From contig CANQZY010000001.1 of assembly GCA_947628455.1 (NCBI GenBank), forward strand, positions 84,613 to 148,612: a stretch of 64,000 bases of DNA, in the 5' to 3' direction. Shown here one piece after another: positions 45,193 to 55,911 of the stretch. The stretch's first letter is position 1; each line of letters opens with the position of its first letter. The stretch is from an uncultured Methanobrevibacter sp. GTDB lineage: Archaea; Methanobacteriota; Methanobacteria; Methanobacteriales; Methanobacteriaceae. The translations under genes were made by a program, and so were the position numbers. The notes beneath the pieces are model-generated. The model was not told the DNA's origin. It did not search any database and was given only the letters and a program-made list of their open reading frames with translations.

Positions 45193-46842
45193 ATGAAAAG
45201 TGATAATATTAAAAAAGGAATTCAAAAAGCACCTCATAGATCTTTATTAAGAGCATGTGGTCTTGATGATGATGATTTTAAAAAACCTTTTATTGGAATA
45301 GCCAATAGTTTTACAGATATTGTGCCAGGACATATACATTTAAGAGAACTTGTTGAAGATGTTAAACAAGGTATTAGTGATGCTGGAGGGATTCCATTTG
45401 AATTCGATACAATGGCTATTTGTGATGGAATAAGTATGAATCATGAAGGCATGAAATATTCACTTCCATCAAGAGAATTAATTGCTGCAACTGTTGAGAG
45501 CATGGCTAATGGACATGCATTTGATGGTTTAGTTCTCATACCAAGTTGTGATAAGGTAGTTCCAGGAATGCTTATGGGTGCTTTTAGAGTTAATGTTCCA
45601 ACTATTGTTGTTACTGGAGGTCCAATGGAAGTTGGTCGTTATAATGATAAAAATATTGATTTAATTAGTGTTTATGAAGCTGTAGGGGAATTATCTGTTG
45701 GAAAAATTACAGAGAAAGAAGTTGATGAGATAGAAAGGCGCGCTTGTCCTGGAGCAGGTAGTTGTTCAGGATTATTCACAGCAAATACAATGGCTTGTAT
45801 AACTGAAACTTTAGGATTATCGTTTCCATTATGTGCAACTACTCATGCGAATGATATAGCTAATAAACAATTGGCCTATGCATCTGGTAAACGTATAGTA
45901 GAAATGATCGATGAGGATTTAAAACCATCAGATATTTTAACACAAAAATCATTTAATAATGCCATCGCTGTTGATATGGCATTAGGAGGTTCAACTAATA
46001 CGGCACTTCATATTCCAGCTTTAGCTAATGAATTAGAAAATGTTAATGTAGATTTAGATTTATTTGATGAAGTTAGTAAAAATGTGCCTCATATAACTTT
46101 AATTTCTCCTGCAGGTGAGAATACAATGATGGATCTACATTTAGCTGGTGGAATACCTGCAGTATTAAAAAATTTAGGAGATAAAATAGATCGCGATCAA
46201 TTAACTGTTAATGGAAAGACTATTGGAGAAAATATTGCGGATGTTAAAGTTAAAAATTCTAATGTTATTCGTCCTTTAGATGATCCTATTCATTTTGATG
46301 GAGGAATTGCAATTTTAAAAGGTAATATTGCTCCTAATGGTTCTGTAGTTAAAAAAGGTGCTGTTGCACAAGAATTAATGCATCTTAAAGGTCCTGCAAA
46401 AGTATTCACATCAGAAGAAGAGGTTACACAAGCAATATTTAATCATAAAATTAATGAAGGAGATATTATTGTAATTACTTATGAAGGACCTAAAGGAGGT
46501 CCTGGAATGAGGGAAATGCTCAATCCAACATCTGCTATTGTAGGAATGGAAATTAAAAATGTAGGTCTTATAACTGATGGAAGATTTTCAGGGGGAACTA
46601 GAGGGCCATGTATTGGACATATATCTCCAGAAGCAATGGCTGATGGTCCTATAGGCGCAATTGAAGATGGGGATATTATTGAAATAGATATTGAAAACAG
46701 ATCCATTAATGTTGATTTAACTGATGAAGAAATAGCTAAAAGAATTAAAGAAAGGAAAATACCACAAAAAGATGTTAATGGATGGTTAGCGTTATATAGG
46801 AAACTTGTAACTTCTGCAGATACTGGAGCAGTTTTAAGGTAG
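45193..46842 (+). CDS. ilvD: Dihydroxy-acid dehydratase
   Basis: IlvD dehydrates dihydroxy acids in valine, isoleucine and leucine synthesis. The 549-residue protein has the Fe-S cysteine motifs [12 protein letters not shown] (about residue 117) and [16 protein letters not shown] (about 185), [12 protein letters not shown], and the C-terminal [13 protein letters not shown] and [10 protein letters not shown]. It is followed after about 9 bp by hisD on the same strand. LeuA (38225) belongs to the same pathway. Confidence 0.95.
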   Translation: MKSDNIKKGIQKAPHRSLLRACGLDDDDFKKPFIGIANSFTDIVPGHIHLRELVEDVKQGISDAGGIPFEFDTMAICDGISMNHEGMKYSLPSRELIAATVESMANGHAFDGLVLIPSCDKVVPGMLMGAFRVNVPTIVVTGGPMEVGRYNDKNIDLISVYEAVGELSVGKITEKEVDEIERRACPGAGSCSGLFTANTMACITETLGLSFPLCATTHANDIANKQLAYASGKRIVEMIDEDLKPSDILTQKSFNNAIAVDMALGGSTNTALHIPALANELENVNVDLDLFDEVSKNVPHITLISPAGENTMMDLHLAGGIPAVLKNLGDKIDRDQLTVNGKTIGENIADVKVKNSNVIRPLDDPIHFDGGIAILKGNIAPNGSVVKKGAVAQELMHLKGPAKVFTSEEEVTQAIFNHKINEGDIIVITYEGPKGGPGMREMLNPTSAIVGMEIKNVGLITDGRFSGGTRGPCIGHISPEAMADGPIGAIEDGDIIEIDIENRSINVDLTDEEIAKRIKERKIPQKDVNGWLALYRKLVTSADTGAVLR

Positions 46843-46851
46843 TGAATAATC

Positions 46852-48108
46852 ATGGAACTTTTAAGATATGATGATATTGATATTGATAAAGTTGTAAAAC
46901 GTTCAGAAAATGATGTTAATTCGGTAGTTCCAATAGTTTCTGATATAATATCTGATGTAGCTAAAAATGGTGATAAAGCAATTAAAAAATATACTAAAAA
47001 GTTTGATAATATAGATGTTAACACATTAAAAGTAACTGATGAAGAAATTAAAAATGCTTACGAAAGTATTGATAAGGAATTATTAAATGCTTTAAAATCT
47101 TCAGCGAATAATATTCGAAAATTTCATTCAAGACAAATGCCTAAAGAATGGGAAATAGAAATAAATCCTGGAGTTAAAGCAGGACAAATTATAAGGCCTA
47201 TAAATTCTGTGGGATGTTATATTCCAGGAGGAAAAGCCATTTATCCATCTTCTATTTTAATGGCTGCTATTCCTGCAAAGATAGCGGGTGTTGAAAAGAT
47301 AATTGCTTGTTCACCACCTGAAATTAATAATGCTATTTTAATTGCAGCAGATTTATCGGGGATTGATGAAATATATAAAGTTGGGGGAGCACAGGCTATT
47401 GCAGCAATGGCTTATGGAACAGAAAGTGTTCCTAAAGTTGAAAAAATAGTAGGTCCGGGTAATATTTTTGTTACTGCTGCTAAAAAATTAGTTTATGGTA
47501 GAACAGATATTGATTTTCCAGCAGGACCATCTGAAGTTTTAATATTAGCTGATGAAACTGCAATACCTGAATATATAGCTAGCGATATTTTAGCCCAAGC
47601 AGAACATGATCCTAAAGCATCTTGTTTTATTGTAACAGATAATGAAAATTTAGCTTTTAATACACTTGAATCTATTAATAAATTAATCAAACATGCTAAA
47701 AGAAAAGATATTATTATGAAAGCTTTAGAAAAATCGGGTAAAATTATTCTTTGTAATAATTTTGATGAAGCTATTGAAGTAACTAATAAATATGCTCCTG
47801 AACATTTACAAATAATAACGCAAAATGATGAAAAAGTATTATCTAAAATTAATAATGCAGGTTCTATATTTTTAGGTAACTACTCTCCTGTACCATGTGG
47901 TGATTATGGTTCGGGAACAAATCATGTGCTTCCTACGGGTGGTGGAGCGAAAATGTATTCAGGACTATCAACAGAGTCTTTTATTAAAAAACCAACTGTA
48001 CAAAAAATTTCAAAAGATGGTATTGAAAATTTATCAAAAACTTGTATTACAATTGCAGAATATGAAGGCTTATATTCCCATGCTGATTCAATTAGAAAAA
48101 GACTATAA
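46852..48108 (+). CDS. hisD: Histidinol dehydrogenase
   Basis: HisD oxidises histidinol to histidine in two NAD-dependent steps. The 418-residue protein has the signature PGGKAIYPSSILMAAIPAK, VGGAQAIAAMAYGTE, FPAGPSEVLILADE, LAQAEHDPKA and CGDYGSGTNHVLPTGG (zinc region). The length is normal. It is co-transcribed with ilvD (9-bp gap), joining histidine and branched-chain steps in one operon. Confidence 0.95.
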   Translation: MELLRYDDIDIDKVVKRSENDVNSVVPIVSDIISDVAKNGDKAIKKYTKKFDNIDVNTLKVTDEEIKNAYESIDKELLNALKSSANNIRKFHSRQMPKEWEIEINPGVKAGQIIRPINSVGCYIPGGKAIYPSSILMAAIPAKIAGVEKIIACSPPEINNAILIAADLSGIDEIYKVGGAQAIAAMAYGTESVPKVEKIVGPGNIFVTAAKKLVYGRTDIDFPAGPSEVLILADETAIPEYIASDILAQAEHDPKASCFIVTDNENLAFNTLESINKLIKHAKRKDIIMKALEKSGKIILCNNFDEAIEVTNKYAPEHLQIITQNDEKVLSKINNAGSIFLGNYSPVPCGDYGSGTNHVLPTGGGAKMYSGLSTESFIKKPTVQKISKDGIENLSKTCITIAEYEGLYSHADSIRKRL

Positions 48109-48255
48109 ATATCGGGATTTTATTATTTTTATATGAAAATAATTAAATTAATCATATAATTATAAAAATATGATTTTTTTTATAATAATTAATTTTATAT
48201 AGTAAATTTTAGTTAATTATAATATAAATCTATTTTTTTTAAATGGATGATGACT

Positions 48256-49830
48256 ATGGGAAATAAATTAATTCGCGGTAGTTTTATAATATTTCTTGGA
48301 AATATTATTTTTCGTTTAGGAGGATATATCTATCGTTTTTTAATGGCTTCTTTACTTGGACCGGCACTTTATGGTGTTTTAGGTATTACTTTACCATTCC
48401 AAGGTATATTTCAGACTTTATCTGCGGGGGGACTTCCGCCTGCAATAGCTAAATATGTTGCTGAGTATGAAGCTACAGATCAAAAAGATCTTGCTCGTCA
48501 AACTATTTTTACTTCACTGAAAATAATGTTTTTTTTAGGATGTTTCTTTGGCGTTATTATGGTTGTAGTGGCTGCTCCATGGTTAGCTTATGAATATTTA
48601 CATAAACCTGAAACTTTAATTCCTCTACAGATTGTAGGTTTTATTACTCCTTTTAGTGTTATTGTTGGAGCTTTTAGAGGAGCATTTCAGGGTGTTTATA
48701 AAATGGAGTATATTCTTTATACTCGTGCAGTTGAACAGCTTTTTATGATTTTATTTTCGGTTGGTTTTGTTCTCATAGGTTTTTCAGTTGTTGGAGCTCT
48801 TTGGGGTACTGTTTTAGGATTTGCCTTATCTGCAGTAGTAGCTGTTTACATTTTCAAGTTCCATATGTATAAATATATGCCTAAAGAAAATGATAATTTT
48901 AAAATGTCAATTAAAGAAGAACTTAAATTAGCGGGTGTTCTTGTTAAATTTGCTATTCCAGTTATTATTACAGCTATTGCTGAAATGGGCATTTATAATA
49001 TTTGTACTTTAGTTATGGGTGCTTTTTTAACAACAGAAGCAATTGGATTTTTTGCAGCGGCTGATCCAATCTCTAGATTACCTTTAATTATTTCTATTTC
49101 AATAGCTACTACTATTCTTCCAGCTTCTTCTGAAGCATTTAGCTCTGGAAATAAGAAAAGTTTAGGAAAATATGTTAATGAATCTTATAAATTCTCCTTG
49201 TTATTTGTTATTCCTATGTGTGTTGGAATAGCTGCTTTTTCAATTCCAATTTTAAAATTACTATACTTTACTAATCCTTCCTATGTTGCTGGTGCTTCTG
49301 CATTAGCTATTTTATCAATTGGAATGACTTTTTATTCAATATTTTCGATTTCAACAAGTATTATTCAAGGTATTGGAAATCCAAGAATTCCAATGTATAT
49401 TTTAGTTCTTGGAGCCATTTTTTGTTTAGTTTTAAATTGGTGGTTGGTTCCAATCATGGGTATTGCAGGTGGAGCACTTGCAACTACATTAGCATGTTTA
49501 GCTATGATGATTCCAGTAATGTTTTTTGCATTTAAATTAACGGATACTAGACCTCAATGGACACCAATATTTAAAATGATAAGTGCTTCTATTTTAATGA
49601 GTGTTATTGCTCTTATTATCCCAAAATCCATTATAGGTTTATTTATTGGTATTATATGTTGTCCTATAATTTATCTTGTTTCTTTAATCTTATTTAGATT
49701 TTTCACTAAAGGGGATATAATAGCTTTAAGAGAGTATTCCTCTAAATTTAAAGGATTTTCAGGCATTATAAATAAAATTTTAGACATTATAGAAAAAATA
49801 GAATCAAAATGTTCAAAAATGAAATCTTAA
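48256..49830 (+). CDS. Polysaccharide flippase (MATE/MOP superfamily)
   Basis: A membrane protein of about 524 residues with roughly 12-14 helices. It opens with IRGSFIIFLGNIIFRLGGYIYRFL and SAGGLPPAIAKYVAEYEA, typical of SpoVB/Wzx-type exporters of the MOP superfamily. LPLIISISIATTILPA and FSISTSIIQGIGNPRIPMYI are conserved family segments. It probably flips lipid-linked sugar units, matching the glycan genes at 1.8-7 kb and the polymerase-like gene at 59.2 kb. ATG 48256 is preferred: the ATG nine bases upstream lies inside the GGATGATG binding site. Confidence 0.85.
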   Translation: MGNKLIRGSFIIFLGNIIFRLGGYIYRFLMASLLGPALYGVLGITLPFQGIFQTLSAGGLPPAIAKYVAEYEATDQKDLARQTIFTSLKIMFFLGCFFGVIMVVVAAPWLAYEYLHKPETLIPLQIVGFITPFSVIVGAFRGAFQGVYKMEYILYTRAVEQLFMILFSVGFVLIGFSVVGALWGTVLGFALSAVVAVYIFKFHMYKYMPKENDNFKMSIKEELKLAGVLVKFAIPVIITAIAEMGIYNICTLVMGAFLTTEAIGFFAAADPISRLPLIISISIATTILPASSEAFSSGNKKSLGKYVNESYKFSLLFVIPMCVGIAAFSIPILKLLYFTNPSYVAGASALAILSIGMTFYSIFSISTSIIQGIGNPRIPMYILVLGAIFCLVLNWWLVPIMGIAGGALATTLACLAMMIPVMFFAFKLTDTRPQWTPIFKMISASILMSVIALIIPKSIIGLFIGIICCPIIYLVSLILFRFFTKGDIIALREYSSKFKGFSGIINKILDIIEKIESKCSKMKS

Positions 49831-49924
49831 AATATTTTTTATAAAAATTATTAATACTACTCTTTTTTATATTTAAAAATTAAAATAATAGAATATTGTC
49901 TAATTAGATCATGGTGAATATAAA

Positions 49925-50617
49925 ATGACGGATGTTAAAGCAGGAGTGGAATATAAAATTAATATTGGAGATAACTTTTTTTGGCTTGATAAAAAAAAAT
50001 TTAATCTTCTACAGAGTATTTTAGAGACAGGTTCCATCACTCATGCAGCGAAAGCTATTAATGTTTCATATAGAACTGCATTAAACTATATTGATAAAAT
50101 TGAGAATAATCTAAACATCAAAATTGTAAGCACAAAAAAAGGAGGAAAAGGTGGTGGTGGAGGAACATCACTTACTGATGAAGGTTTTTCAATATTAAAA
50201 GAATGTAAAAAAATTAATGCAATAATGGAACTTCATAATGATGTTAATGAACTAGAAGTAATTGTTAAAGATATTGATGAGTCTAAAGGAATAATGAATA
50301 TACAAATAAAAGACAATATTATTAAAGCACCTTTAAACAAAAATTATAGGATTGGAGATAAATTATTAATTCTTATTAGTTATGATAATATTTTCATAAT
50401 GCTTAAAGCACAAACTTCAAGTATTAGAAATATTCTTAAAGGTAAAATAGTAGAGATAAAATTAAAAGGCGAAATTATAAGAGTTAAAATAGATATTGGT
50501 GGAGTGTTTGTCTATTCTGATATCACAATATCTGCTGAAAAAGAACTAGATTTAAACATAGGAAAAGAAGTATATATTGCATTTAAAGCAATGTCTGTAG
50601 CTACTTTAAAATTATAA
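49925..50617 (+). CDS. modE: ModE-family transcriptional regulator with TOBE domain
   Basis: A 230-residue regulator. The N-terminal winged helix (KFNLLQSILETGSITHAAKA, VSYRTALNYIDKIENNL, GGGGGTSLTDEGF) is the ModE/LysR-like HTH. A Mop/TOBE domain (about 160-230; SSIRNILKGKIVEIKLKGEI and AFKAMSVATLKL) probably binds molybdate or tungstate. The intervening 60 residues may form another TOBE copy. It is followed by a ferredoxin gene and hisB on the same strand. ModE-type proteins control molybdate uptake and Mo enzymes, but none is encoded nearby. Confidence 0.87.
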   Translation: MTDVKAGVEYKINIGDNFFWLDKKKFNLLQSILETGSITHAAKAINVSYRTALNYIDKIENNLNIKIVSTKKGGKGGGGGTSLTDEGFSILKECKKINAIMELHNDVNELEVIVKDIDESKGIMNIQIKDNIIKAPLNKNYRIGDKLLILISYDNIFIMLKAQTSSIRNILKGKIVEIKLKGEIIRVKIDIGGVFVYSDITISAEKELDLNIGKEVYIAFKAMSVATLKL

Positions 50618-50636
50618 CTAATATGGGGGTATAACT

Positions 50637-50837
50637 ATTTTAAAAATTGATGTAGATGAAACTAAATGCATTGCTTGTGGGAATTGTTATGATATTTGTC
50701 CTAAAGCAGCTAAAATATGGAAAATAACTAATGTTGCACATATATTAGATTTAAGATATTGTCATGTATGCACACTCTGTGCAATGGAATGTCCTGTTGA
50801 TTGTATTACTATAATAAGAAATGCTCCAGAGGAATAA
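50637..50837 (+). CDS. 2[4Fe-4S] ferredoxin with apparent ATT start
   Basis: A 66-residue bacterial-type ferredoxin. Two cluster motifs are complete: [12 protein letters not shown] (CxxCxxCxxxCP) and [15 protein letters not shown]. The N-terminus [10 protein letters not shown] is at the usual place. In frame, no ATG, GTG or TTG exists between the upstream in-frame stop and the first cysteine. GGGGGT (50625-50630) lies six bases before ATT at 50637, so ATT looks like the initiation codon. It lies 19 bp after modE and 2 bp before hisB, so all three are probably one transcript. It may deliver electrons to an unknown enzyme. Confidence 0.85.
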   Translation: MLKIDVDETKCIACGNCYDICPKAAKIWKITNVAHILDLRYCHVCTLCAMECPVDCITIIRNAPEE

Positions 50838-50839
50838 AA

Positions 50840-51418
50840 ATGACAAGAGTCACTGAAACTTCAAGAAATACTTCAGAAACACAAATTTATATAAAAATGA
50901 ATTTAGATGGAAATGGAAAATATAAAATCCAAACTGATGTTAATTTCTTTAAACACATGCTAGAATCATTTTCAAAACATTCACTTATAGATCTAGAAAT
51001 AGAAGCTAAAGGAGACATTGAAATTGATGATCACCATACAGTAGAAGATATTGGAATATTATTAGGAGAAGCTTTTAATTTAGCTATTGGGGATAAAAAA
51101 GGGATTAACAGAATGGCCAATGCAATAGTCCCTATGGATGAATCAGTTGCTACTGTTGCAGTCGATATTAGTGGACGCAGCTATTGTAATATGAAATGCT
51201 CATTTAAAAATCCTAAAATAGGAGATATGACTGCAGATGTTATTTTACATTTTTTTGAATCATTTGCAAATTCTGCTAAAATTAATATATATGGAAAAGT
51301 TGAAGGATTTAATGATCATCACAAAGCAGAAGCTTTATTTAAAGCATTTGCTAAATCTTTAAAAGAAGCTATCAAAATTGAAAGAACAGATCTTCCTACT
51401 ACAAAAGGAATTCTTTAA
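50840..51418 (+). CDS. hisB: Imidazoleglycerol-phosphate dehydratase
   Basis: HisB removes water from imidazoleglycerol phosphate in histidine synthesis. The 192-residue protein has the metal-binding motifs [12 protein letters not shown] (about 66-77) and [14 protein letters not shown] near the C-terminus, plus [13 protein letters not shown] (about 39-51). The ATG at 50840 has GAGGA upstream and begins 2 bp after the ferredoxin stop; a longer in-frame extension would overlap the ferredoxin gene and is not real. Confidence 0.94.
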   Translation: MTRVTETSRNTSETQIYIKMNLDGNGKYKIQTDVNFFKHMLESFSKHSLIDLEIEAKGDIEIDDHHTVEDIGILLGEAFNLAIGDKKGINRMANAIVPMDESVATVAVDISGRSYCNMKCSFKNPKIGDMTADVILHFFESFANSAKINIYGKVEGFNDHHKAEALFKAFAKSLKEAIKIERTDLPTTKGIL

Positions 51419-51466
51419 ATTAAATTTTACAGTTTTTATTTTAAAAAATTAAAAAAAAATTAGTTA

Positions 51467-52303
51467 TTAAATTTTAGATGGTTTATCTAGTAAATTACAT
51501 TTGTTTCCAATACAACCATCACTCATATGAGGTGTTCTACAGACGCTATCATTGGATTTTTCTATCTCTCTTGCTTCTGTTGCTAACTTAGCTGCTGCAG
51601 ATGCCATCTCGTGTGCTGCTGCAATAATTGGTATGTATTGCTGGTGATCTTGTAACATGAAACAACCTTTTGTATCTAAATTAGCTACTGCAGATGCCAT
51701 TTCATAGGCTGCTAAAGCTTTTGCTTTTGCGTATGGATTTTTAAAATTACCTGCTTGAACAGCTTTTTCACCGGTAATAACTAATTTAGGTAATTTAATT
51801 TCTTTACCATCTTCAATATCTGCTATTATCTGACCAATTGTATGTTGTATTAGTCTATAAGCTCCAGTAGCTGATAAAACTTTAATAATATCAGAATTAA
51901 ATGAAGCCATTTCAGTAGGATCTAATAGTTCTCTTCTAGCCCCAATCATCGGATCAGCTTTTATAATAATATAACCTAATCCTTGTTCATCCATTTCATC
52001 TTTTTTAGATAAACCTGGAGCATCTCCTATAATAATAGCAGGTGTTTTTTCTTCAGATAATAGTTCTCTAGCTCTTGCAGGTCCTGGCGCTCCAGGATTA
52101 GGACTTATAAATATACAAAAATCAGGTGCAAAATCTTTAATTTTAGGAACAACTTCTTCAATTTGTTCAGGATTCATTTTTGCCCCAGATCCTACAAGTC
52201 TAACATCAATATTTGGCCTATCAGCTCTTTCATCTAAAATTAAATCAATCACTGGTGAAGTACCAATATTTCCACTTTTAATAATTCCTATTTTTATAAC
52301 CAT
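51467..52303 (-). CDS. mtd: F420-dependent methylene-H4MPT dehydrogenase
   Basis: Mtd reduces methenyl-H4MPT with reduced F420 in the CO2-to-methane pathway. The 278-residue protein matches the family: IGIIKSGNIGTSPVIDL at the N-terminus, FISPNPGAPGPARARELL, KADPMIGARRELLDP and LQDHQQYIPIIAAAHEMA. The length is normal. It stands alone on the minus strand and is followed on the right by tRNA-Val. Confidence 0.97.
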   Translation of the reverse strand: MVIKIGIIKSGNIGTSPVIDLILDERADRPNIDVRLVGSGAKMNPEQIEEVVPKIKDFAPDFCIFISPNPGAPGPARARELLSEEKTPAIIIGDAPGLSKKDEMDEQGLGYIIIKADPMIGARRELLDPTEMASFNSDIIKVLSATGAYRLIQHTIGQIIADIEDGKEIKLPKLVITGEKAVQAGNFKNPYAKAKALAAYEMASAVANLDTKGCFMLQDHQQYIPIIAAAHEMASAAAKLATEAREIEKSNDSVCRTPHMSDGCIGNKCNLLDKPSKI

Positions 52304-52480
52304 TTAATCACTTTTTTAATTTAACAGAAAAAAGTTCTACAATGTAATTATTAATAATAAGTTTATTATCAATTTTTTGATTTAATTTATTACCAATATA
52401 TTAAAATATCTAAATTTAATTAAAAAAATCATGGCGTCTTATTTAAAATATCTAAAATAAATTAATTAAAAAAAAATTAG

Positions 52481-52552
52481 TGGTTCCGACGAGATTTGAA
52501 CTCGTGATCCCCTCCTTGTAAGGGAGGTATCATACCCCTAGACCACGGAACC
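52481..52552 (-). tRNA. tRNA-Val (UAC)
   Basis: On the minus strand, the acceptor arm GGTTCCG pairs with CGGAACC, discriminator A. The anticodon stem CCTCC/GGAGG holds loop CTTACAA with anticodon TAC (valine). The T arm is ACGAG-TTCAAAT-CTCGT. No CCA is encoded; the 3' end is followed by CTAATTTTTT, a T-rich probable terminator. No intron is visible. Confidence 0.97.
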
Positions 52553-52582
52553 ATATAACATTACTATTTAAGTTTGATATTG

Positions 52583-52597
52583 TATATAAATATTTCG
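52583..52597 (-). promoter_or_regulatory. Archaeal BRE/TATA promoter of tRNA-Val
   Basis: On the minus strand CGAAATATTTATATA matches the archaeal consensus CRNAANNTTTATATA exactly. The TATA box (TTTATATA) ends about 31 bases before the tRNA 5' end, the expected spacing. Confidence 0.85.
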
Positions 52598-52695
52598 TTT
52601 AATATTGATATAATTATAATATTGTTTTGTTTAGGAATTAAAAAAGCTTAAATTTAAATAAAATTTATAATATTCAACTGGTAATATTATTTATA

Positions 52696-53601
52696 ATGAA
52701 TGTAATTGAAATTACTATTTTATCTATTGTTATAATGATAAGTTTAGGTTATTTCTTAAAAAAAATTGATTTTTTAACAGAAAAAGACATTCTTCCTTTA
52801 AATAAATTAGTAATGAATATTTTAATGCCGTGCATGATTTTTTCAGCATTATATTCTGCTGATTTAAGTTTAATACCAAAATTAGGGATTTTGCCTTTTG
52901 TTATTTTAATATCCTCTTTTATTTCAGGTTTTATATCTTATTTTATTTTAAAAAGATTTAATATAGATAATAAGAAAATTTGGAGTATTATTGTATCAAT
53001 AATGATAGCTAATACTGCATTTATGGGATATCCTGTGAATTTAGGTATATTTGGTCAATCTGGATTTTTAAGAGCTATATTCTGTGATTTAGCTACTTTA
53101 TGCATATTCCTAATACTTTCATTTATTCTTATTCTTAAGTTTGGAGGCACAATTAAAACAGCTCTTAGAAAAATGTTATTATTTCCACCATTATGGGCTG
53201 TTATTTTAGGTTTGACTCTTAACTCTTTAAATATTCATATTGGTCCAGTTATTGACAATGTTGTTAATTATCTTGGAAATGGAGCTATTCCAATTATCAT
53301 GATTTCTCTTGGTCTTTCAATTAATTTAAAAAGAATTAAAAGAAGTCATAATATAGCAATTTTTACATCAATTATGAAACTTGGAATTTTCCCGTTAATA
53401 GCTTTTATAATTGTGTCTTTTCTACATTTATCAGGACTTGAATATACAATAAGTATTATTGAAGCTGCAATGCCGTCAGGAATGTTATCTTTACTTTTAA
53501 CTATTACATATAAATTAGATTATCATTTGACTTCTGATTGTATATTAACTAATACATTATTATCTTTAATAACTCTTCCAATCATCATAAATTTAATTTA
53601 A
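52696..53601 (+). CDS. Auxin efflux carrier (AEC) family transporter
   Basis: A 301-residue permease with about ten membrane helices in two repeated halves. Family features are LGYFLKKIDFLTEKD, KLVMNILMPCMIFSAL, ANTAFMGYPVNLGIFG and GNGAIPIIMISLGLSI. AEC members carry organic acids such as malate. The substrate is unknown here. It stands between tRNA-Val and hdrA, on the plus strand. Confidence 0.87.
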   Translation: MNVIEITILSIVIMISLGYFLKKIDFLTEKDILPLNKLVMNILMPCMIFSALYSADLSLIPKLGILPFVILISSFISGFISYFILKRFNIDNKKIWSIIVSIMIANTAFMGYPVNLGIFGQSGFLRAIFCDLATLCIFLILSFILILKFGGTIKTALRKMLLFPPLWAVILGLTLNSLNIHIGPVIDNVVNYLGNGAIPIIMISLGLSINLKRIKRSHNIAIFTSIMKLGIFPLIAFIIVSFLHLSGLEYTISIIEAAMPSGMLSLLLTITYKLDYHLTSDCILTNTLLSLITLPIIINLI

Positions 53602-53690
53602 TTTTATAAATTAATTATATACCCTAAAAAATTAAATTTTTGAATTATAAATTTATCATGTTATATATAGTTTACTCAACGTTTTTTTAT

Positions 53691-53705
53691 AGAAATATTT
53701 ATAAA
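53691..53705 (+). promoter_or_regulatory. Probable hdrA promoter
   Basis: AGAAATATTTATAAA resembles the archaeal BRE/TATA pattern (RNAANN-TTTATAAA). It lies about 107 bp before the hdrA ATG, giving an RNA leader of about 80 bases. Confidence 0.5.
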
Positions 53706-53811
53706 TGTGGACTTATTACATATTTAATAGTCTAATATTTTAATTAATAAAATTCTTTTTTTTATATAAAATATTTAGATTATGTCCTATACTTGTACAA
53801 GGTGAATTTTA

Positions 53812-55800
53812 ATGGCAGAAAAAAAAAGAGATAATAACGAAGAATTGAGGATAGGAGTTTATGTCTGTCACTGTGGTGTAAATATCGGTGGAGTCATTAA
53901 CTGTCCTGAAGTTGCAGAATATGCAAAGACACTTCCTGGTGTCGTTTTAGCTAAAGATTATAAATACATGTGTTCTGACCCAGGTCAATTATTAATACAA
54001 GAAGACATTAAAGAACATAACCTAAATAGAATTGTTGTAGCAGCTTGTTCTCCTCGTCTTCACGAACCCACATTTCGTCGATGTGTTGAAGAAGCAGGAT
54101 TAAACAAATTTTTATTTGAATTTGCTAATCTAAGAGAACAAGATTCTTGGGTGCATATGGCTGAACCAGAAGAAGCTACTGAAAAAGCTAAAGATTTAAC
54201 ACGTATGGCAGTGGCTAAAGCAAGATTATTAGAACCTCTTGACGCAACAAAAGTAGGAGTAGACAACAAAGCTCTTGTCATTGGTGGGGGAGTAACTGGT
54301 ATTCAATCAGCATTAGATTTAGGAGATATGGGATTCCAAACATATATGGTAGAAAAAAATCCTACTATTGGTGGAAGAATGGGTCAATTGGATAAAACTT
54401 TTCCAACTCTTGACTGTTCAATGTGTATTTTAGCACCTAAAATGGTAGATACTGCAAAACATGAAAATATTGAATTAATTACTTATGCCGAAGTAAAAAA
54501 TGTTGATGGATATATTGGTAACTTCACTGTAGATGTAGAGAAAAAGGCAAGATATGTTGTAGAAGATCTTTGTGTAGGATGCGGATCTTGTGTAGAAGTT
54601 TGCCCTATTGAAATACCTAATTACTATGATGAAGGTATTGGTATGGTAAAAGCTGCTTACATTCCGTTCCCTCAGGCTGTACCATTATGTGCAACTATTG
54701 ATAAAAATTATTGTATTGAATGCATGCTTTGTGATCAAATTTGTGAACGTGGAGCAATTGATCATCAACAAGAACCAGAAAATATCAAATTAGAAGTCGG
54801 TACAATTATTGCAGCCACCGGATATGATCCTTATGATCCATCTGATATCTATCAATATGGATATGGTCGTTACGCTAATGTAATTACCGCAATGGAAATT
54901 GAAAGAATGATTAATGCATCAGGTCCTACTGAAGGTCATGTAATTAAACCGTCTGATGGTGAAACACCTAAACGTATTGCATTTATCCATTGTGTTGGTT
55001 CAAGAGATGAACAAATTGGAAAACCATATTGTTCTAGAGTATGTTGTATGTATTCTATGAAAAATGCACAATTATGTGTTGATCATGAACCTGATACTGA
55101 AGTAACATGTTATTATATGGATATTCGTGCATTTGGTAAAGGATTTGAAGAATTCTACAAAACTTCCCAAGAAAAATATGGTATTGGATTCTTAAGAGGA
55201 AAACCTGCTCAAATTATTGAAAATGATGATTTAACTTTAACTATAAGATCTGAAGATACTTTAATGGGAAAAGTAACAGAATACACTTATGATTTAGTTG
55301 TTTTAAGTGTAGGACTTGAAAATCCAGAAGGTTCAGAAGAACTCAGACAAACATTAGGTATTTCAAGATCTTCAGATGGATTCTATATGGAAGCTCACCC
55401 TAAACTCAGACCTGTTGATACTTTGACTGATGGTGTTTATGTTGCTGGGGTTGCACAAGGCCCTAAAGATATTCCTGACTCTGTAGCACAAGGTTCAGCT
55501 GCAGCATCAAGAGCAGCTATTCCAATGTCTAAAGGAGAAGTAGAAATTGAACCTATTGTCGCACGTTCTGATGACTTAGTATGTGGTGCTTGTGAAGTTT
55601 GTGTTGAATTATGTCCATTTAGTGCTATTTCCATTGTTGGAGATGAAGGTAACAGTCATGCAGAAATTAATGTTGCATTATGTAAAGGATGTGGAACATG
55701 TGTAGGTGCATGCCCATCTGGTGCTATGGATCAACAACACTTTAAAACAGATCAAATTATGGCACAAATTAGTGCAGCTCTTGAAGATATGGGTAAATAG
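53812..55800 (+). CDS. hdrA: CoB-CoM heterodisulfide reductase subunit A
   Basis: HdrA is the electron-bifurcating flavoprotein of HdrABC, which reduces CoM-S-S-CoB and ferredoxin. The 662-residue protein has the N-terminal cysteine motif [26 protein letters not shown], the FAD site [19 protein letters not shown] (about 155-175), [12 protein letters not shown] and four ferredoxin-type cysteine motifs: [39 protein letters not shown] and [14 protein letters not shown]. It has cysteine rather than selenocysteine throughout. hdrB and hdrC are not adjacent, as is common in this order. It has an AAGGTGAATTTT ribosome binding site. Codon use is visibly more biased toward highly expressed genes than its neighbours (inference). 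Confidence 0.97.
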   Translation: MAEKKRDNNEELRIGVYVCHCGVNIGGVINCPEVAEYAKTLPGVVLAKDYKYMCSDPGQLLIQEDIKEHNLNRIVVAACSPRLHEPTFRRCVEEAGLNKFLFEFANLREQDSWVHMAEPEEATEKAKDLTRMAVAKARLLEPLDATKVGVDNKALVIGGGVTGIQSALDLGDMGFQTYMVEKNPTIGGRMGQLDKTFPTLDCSMCILAPKMVDTAKHENIELITYAEVKNVDGYIGNFTVDVEKKARYVVEDLCVGCGSCVEVCPIEIPNYYDEGIGMVKAAYIPFPQAVPLCATIDKNYCIECMLCDQICERGAIDHQQEPENIKLEVGTIIAATGYDPYDPSDIYQYGYGRYANVITAMEIERMINASGPTEGHVIKPSDGETPKRIAFIHCVGSRDEQIGKPYCSRVCCMYSMKNAQLCVDHEPDTEVTCYYMDIRAFGKGFEEFYKTSQEKYGIGFLRGKPAQIIENDDLTLTIRSEDTLMGKVTEYTYDLVVLSVGLENPEGSEELRQTLGISRSSDGFYMEAHPKLRPVDTLTDGVYVAGVAQGPKDIPDSVAQGSAAASRAAIPMSKGEVEIEPIVARSDDLVCGACEVCVELCPFSAISIVGDEGNSHAEINVALCKGCGTCVGACPSGAMDQQHFKTDQIMAQISAALEDMGK

Positions 55801-55808
55801 ATTTAAAA

Positions 55809-55848
55809 ATTTTTTTTTCTAATTTTTTTTCTTTTAAACTATTTTTTT
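55809..55848. terminator. T-rich terminator region between hdrA and argF
   Basis: Several oligo-T tracts follow the hdrA stop (T9 near 55810, T8 near 55823, T7 near 55842). Such tracts terminate archaeal transcription. Confidence 0.5.
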
Positions 55849-55911
55849 AAATTTATTAAATTAAAAACAAGTAATTTTTTCTATTATAATATAAAAAATA
55901 GGAAGATATAT

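Noticed and set aside
50801-50839. N-terminal extension of HisB
   Set aside because: It reads the ferredoxin coding region in another frame; the GAGGA site and family N-terminus support ATG 50840.
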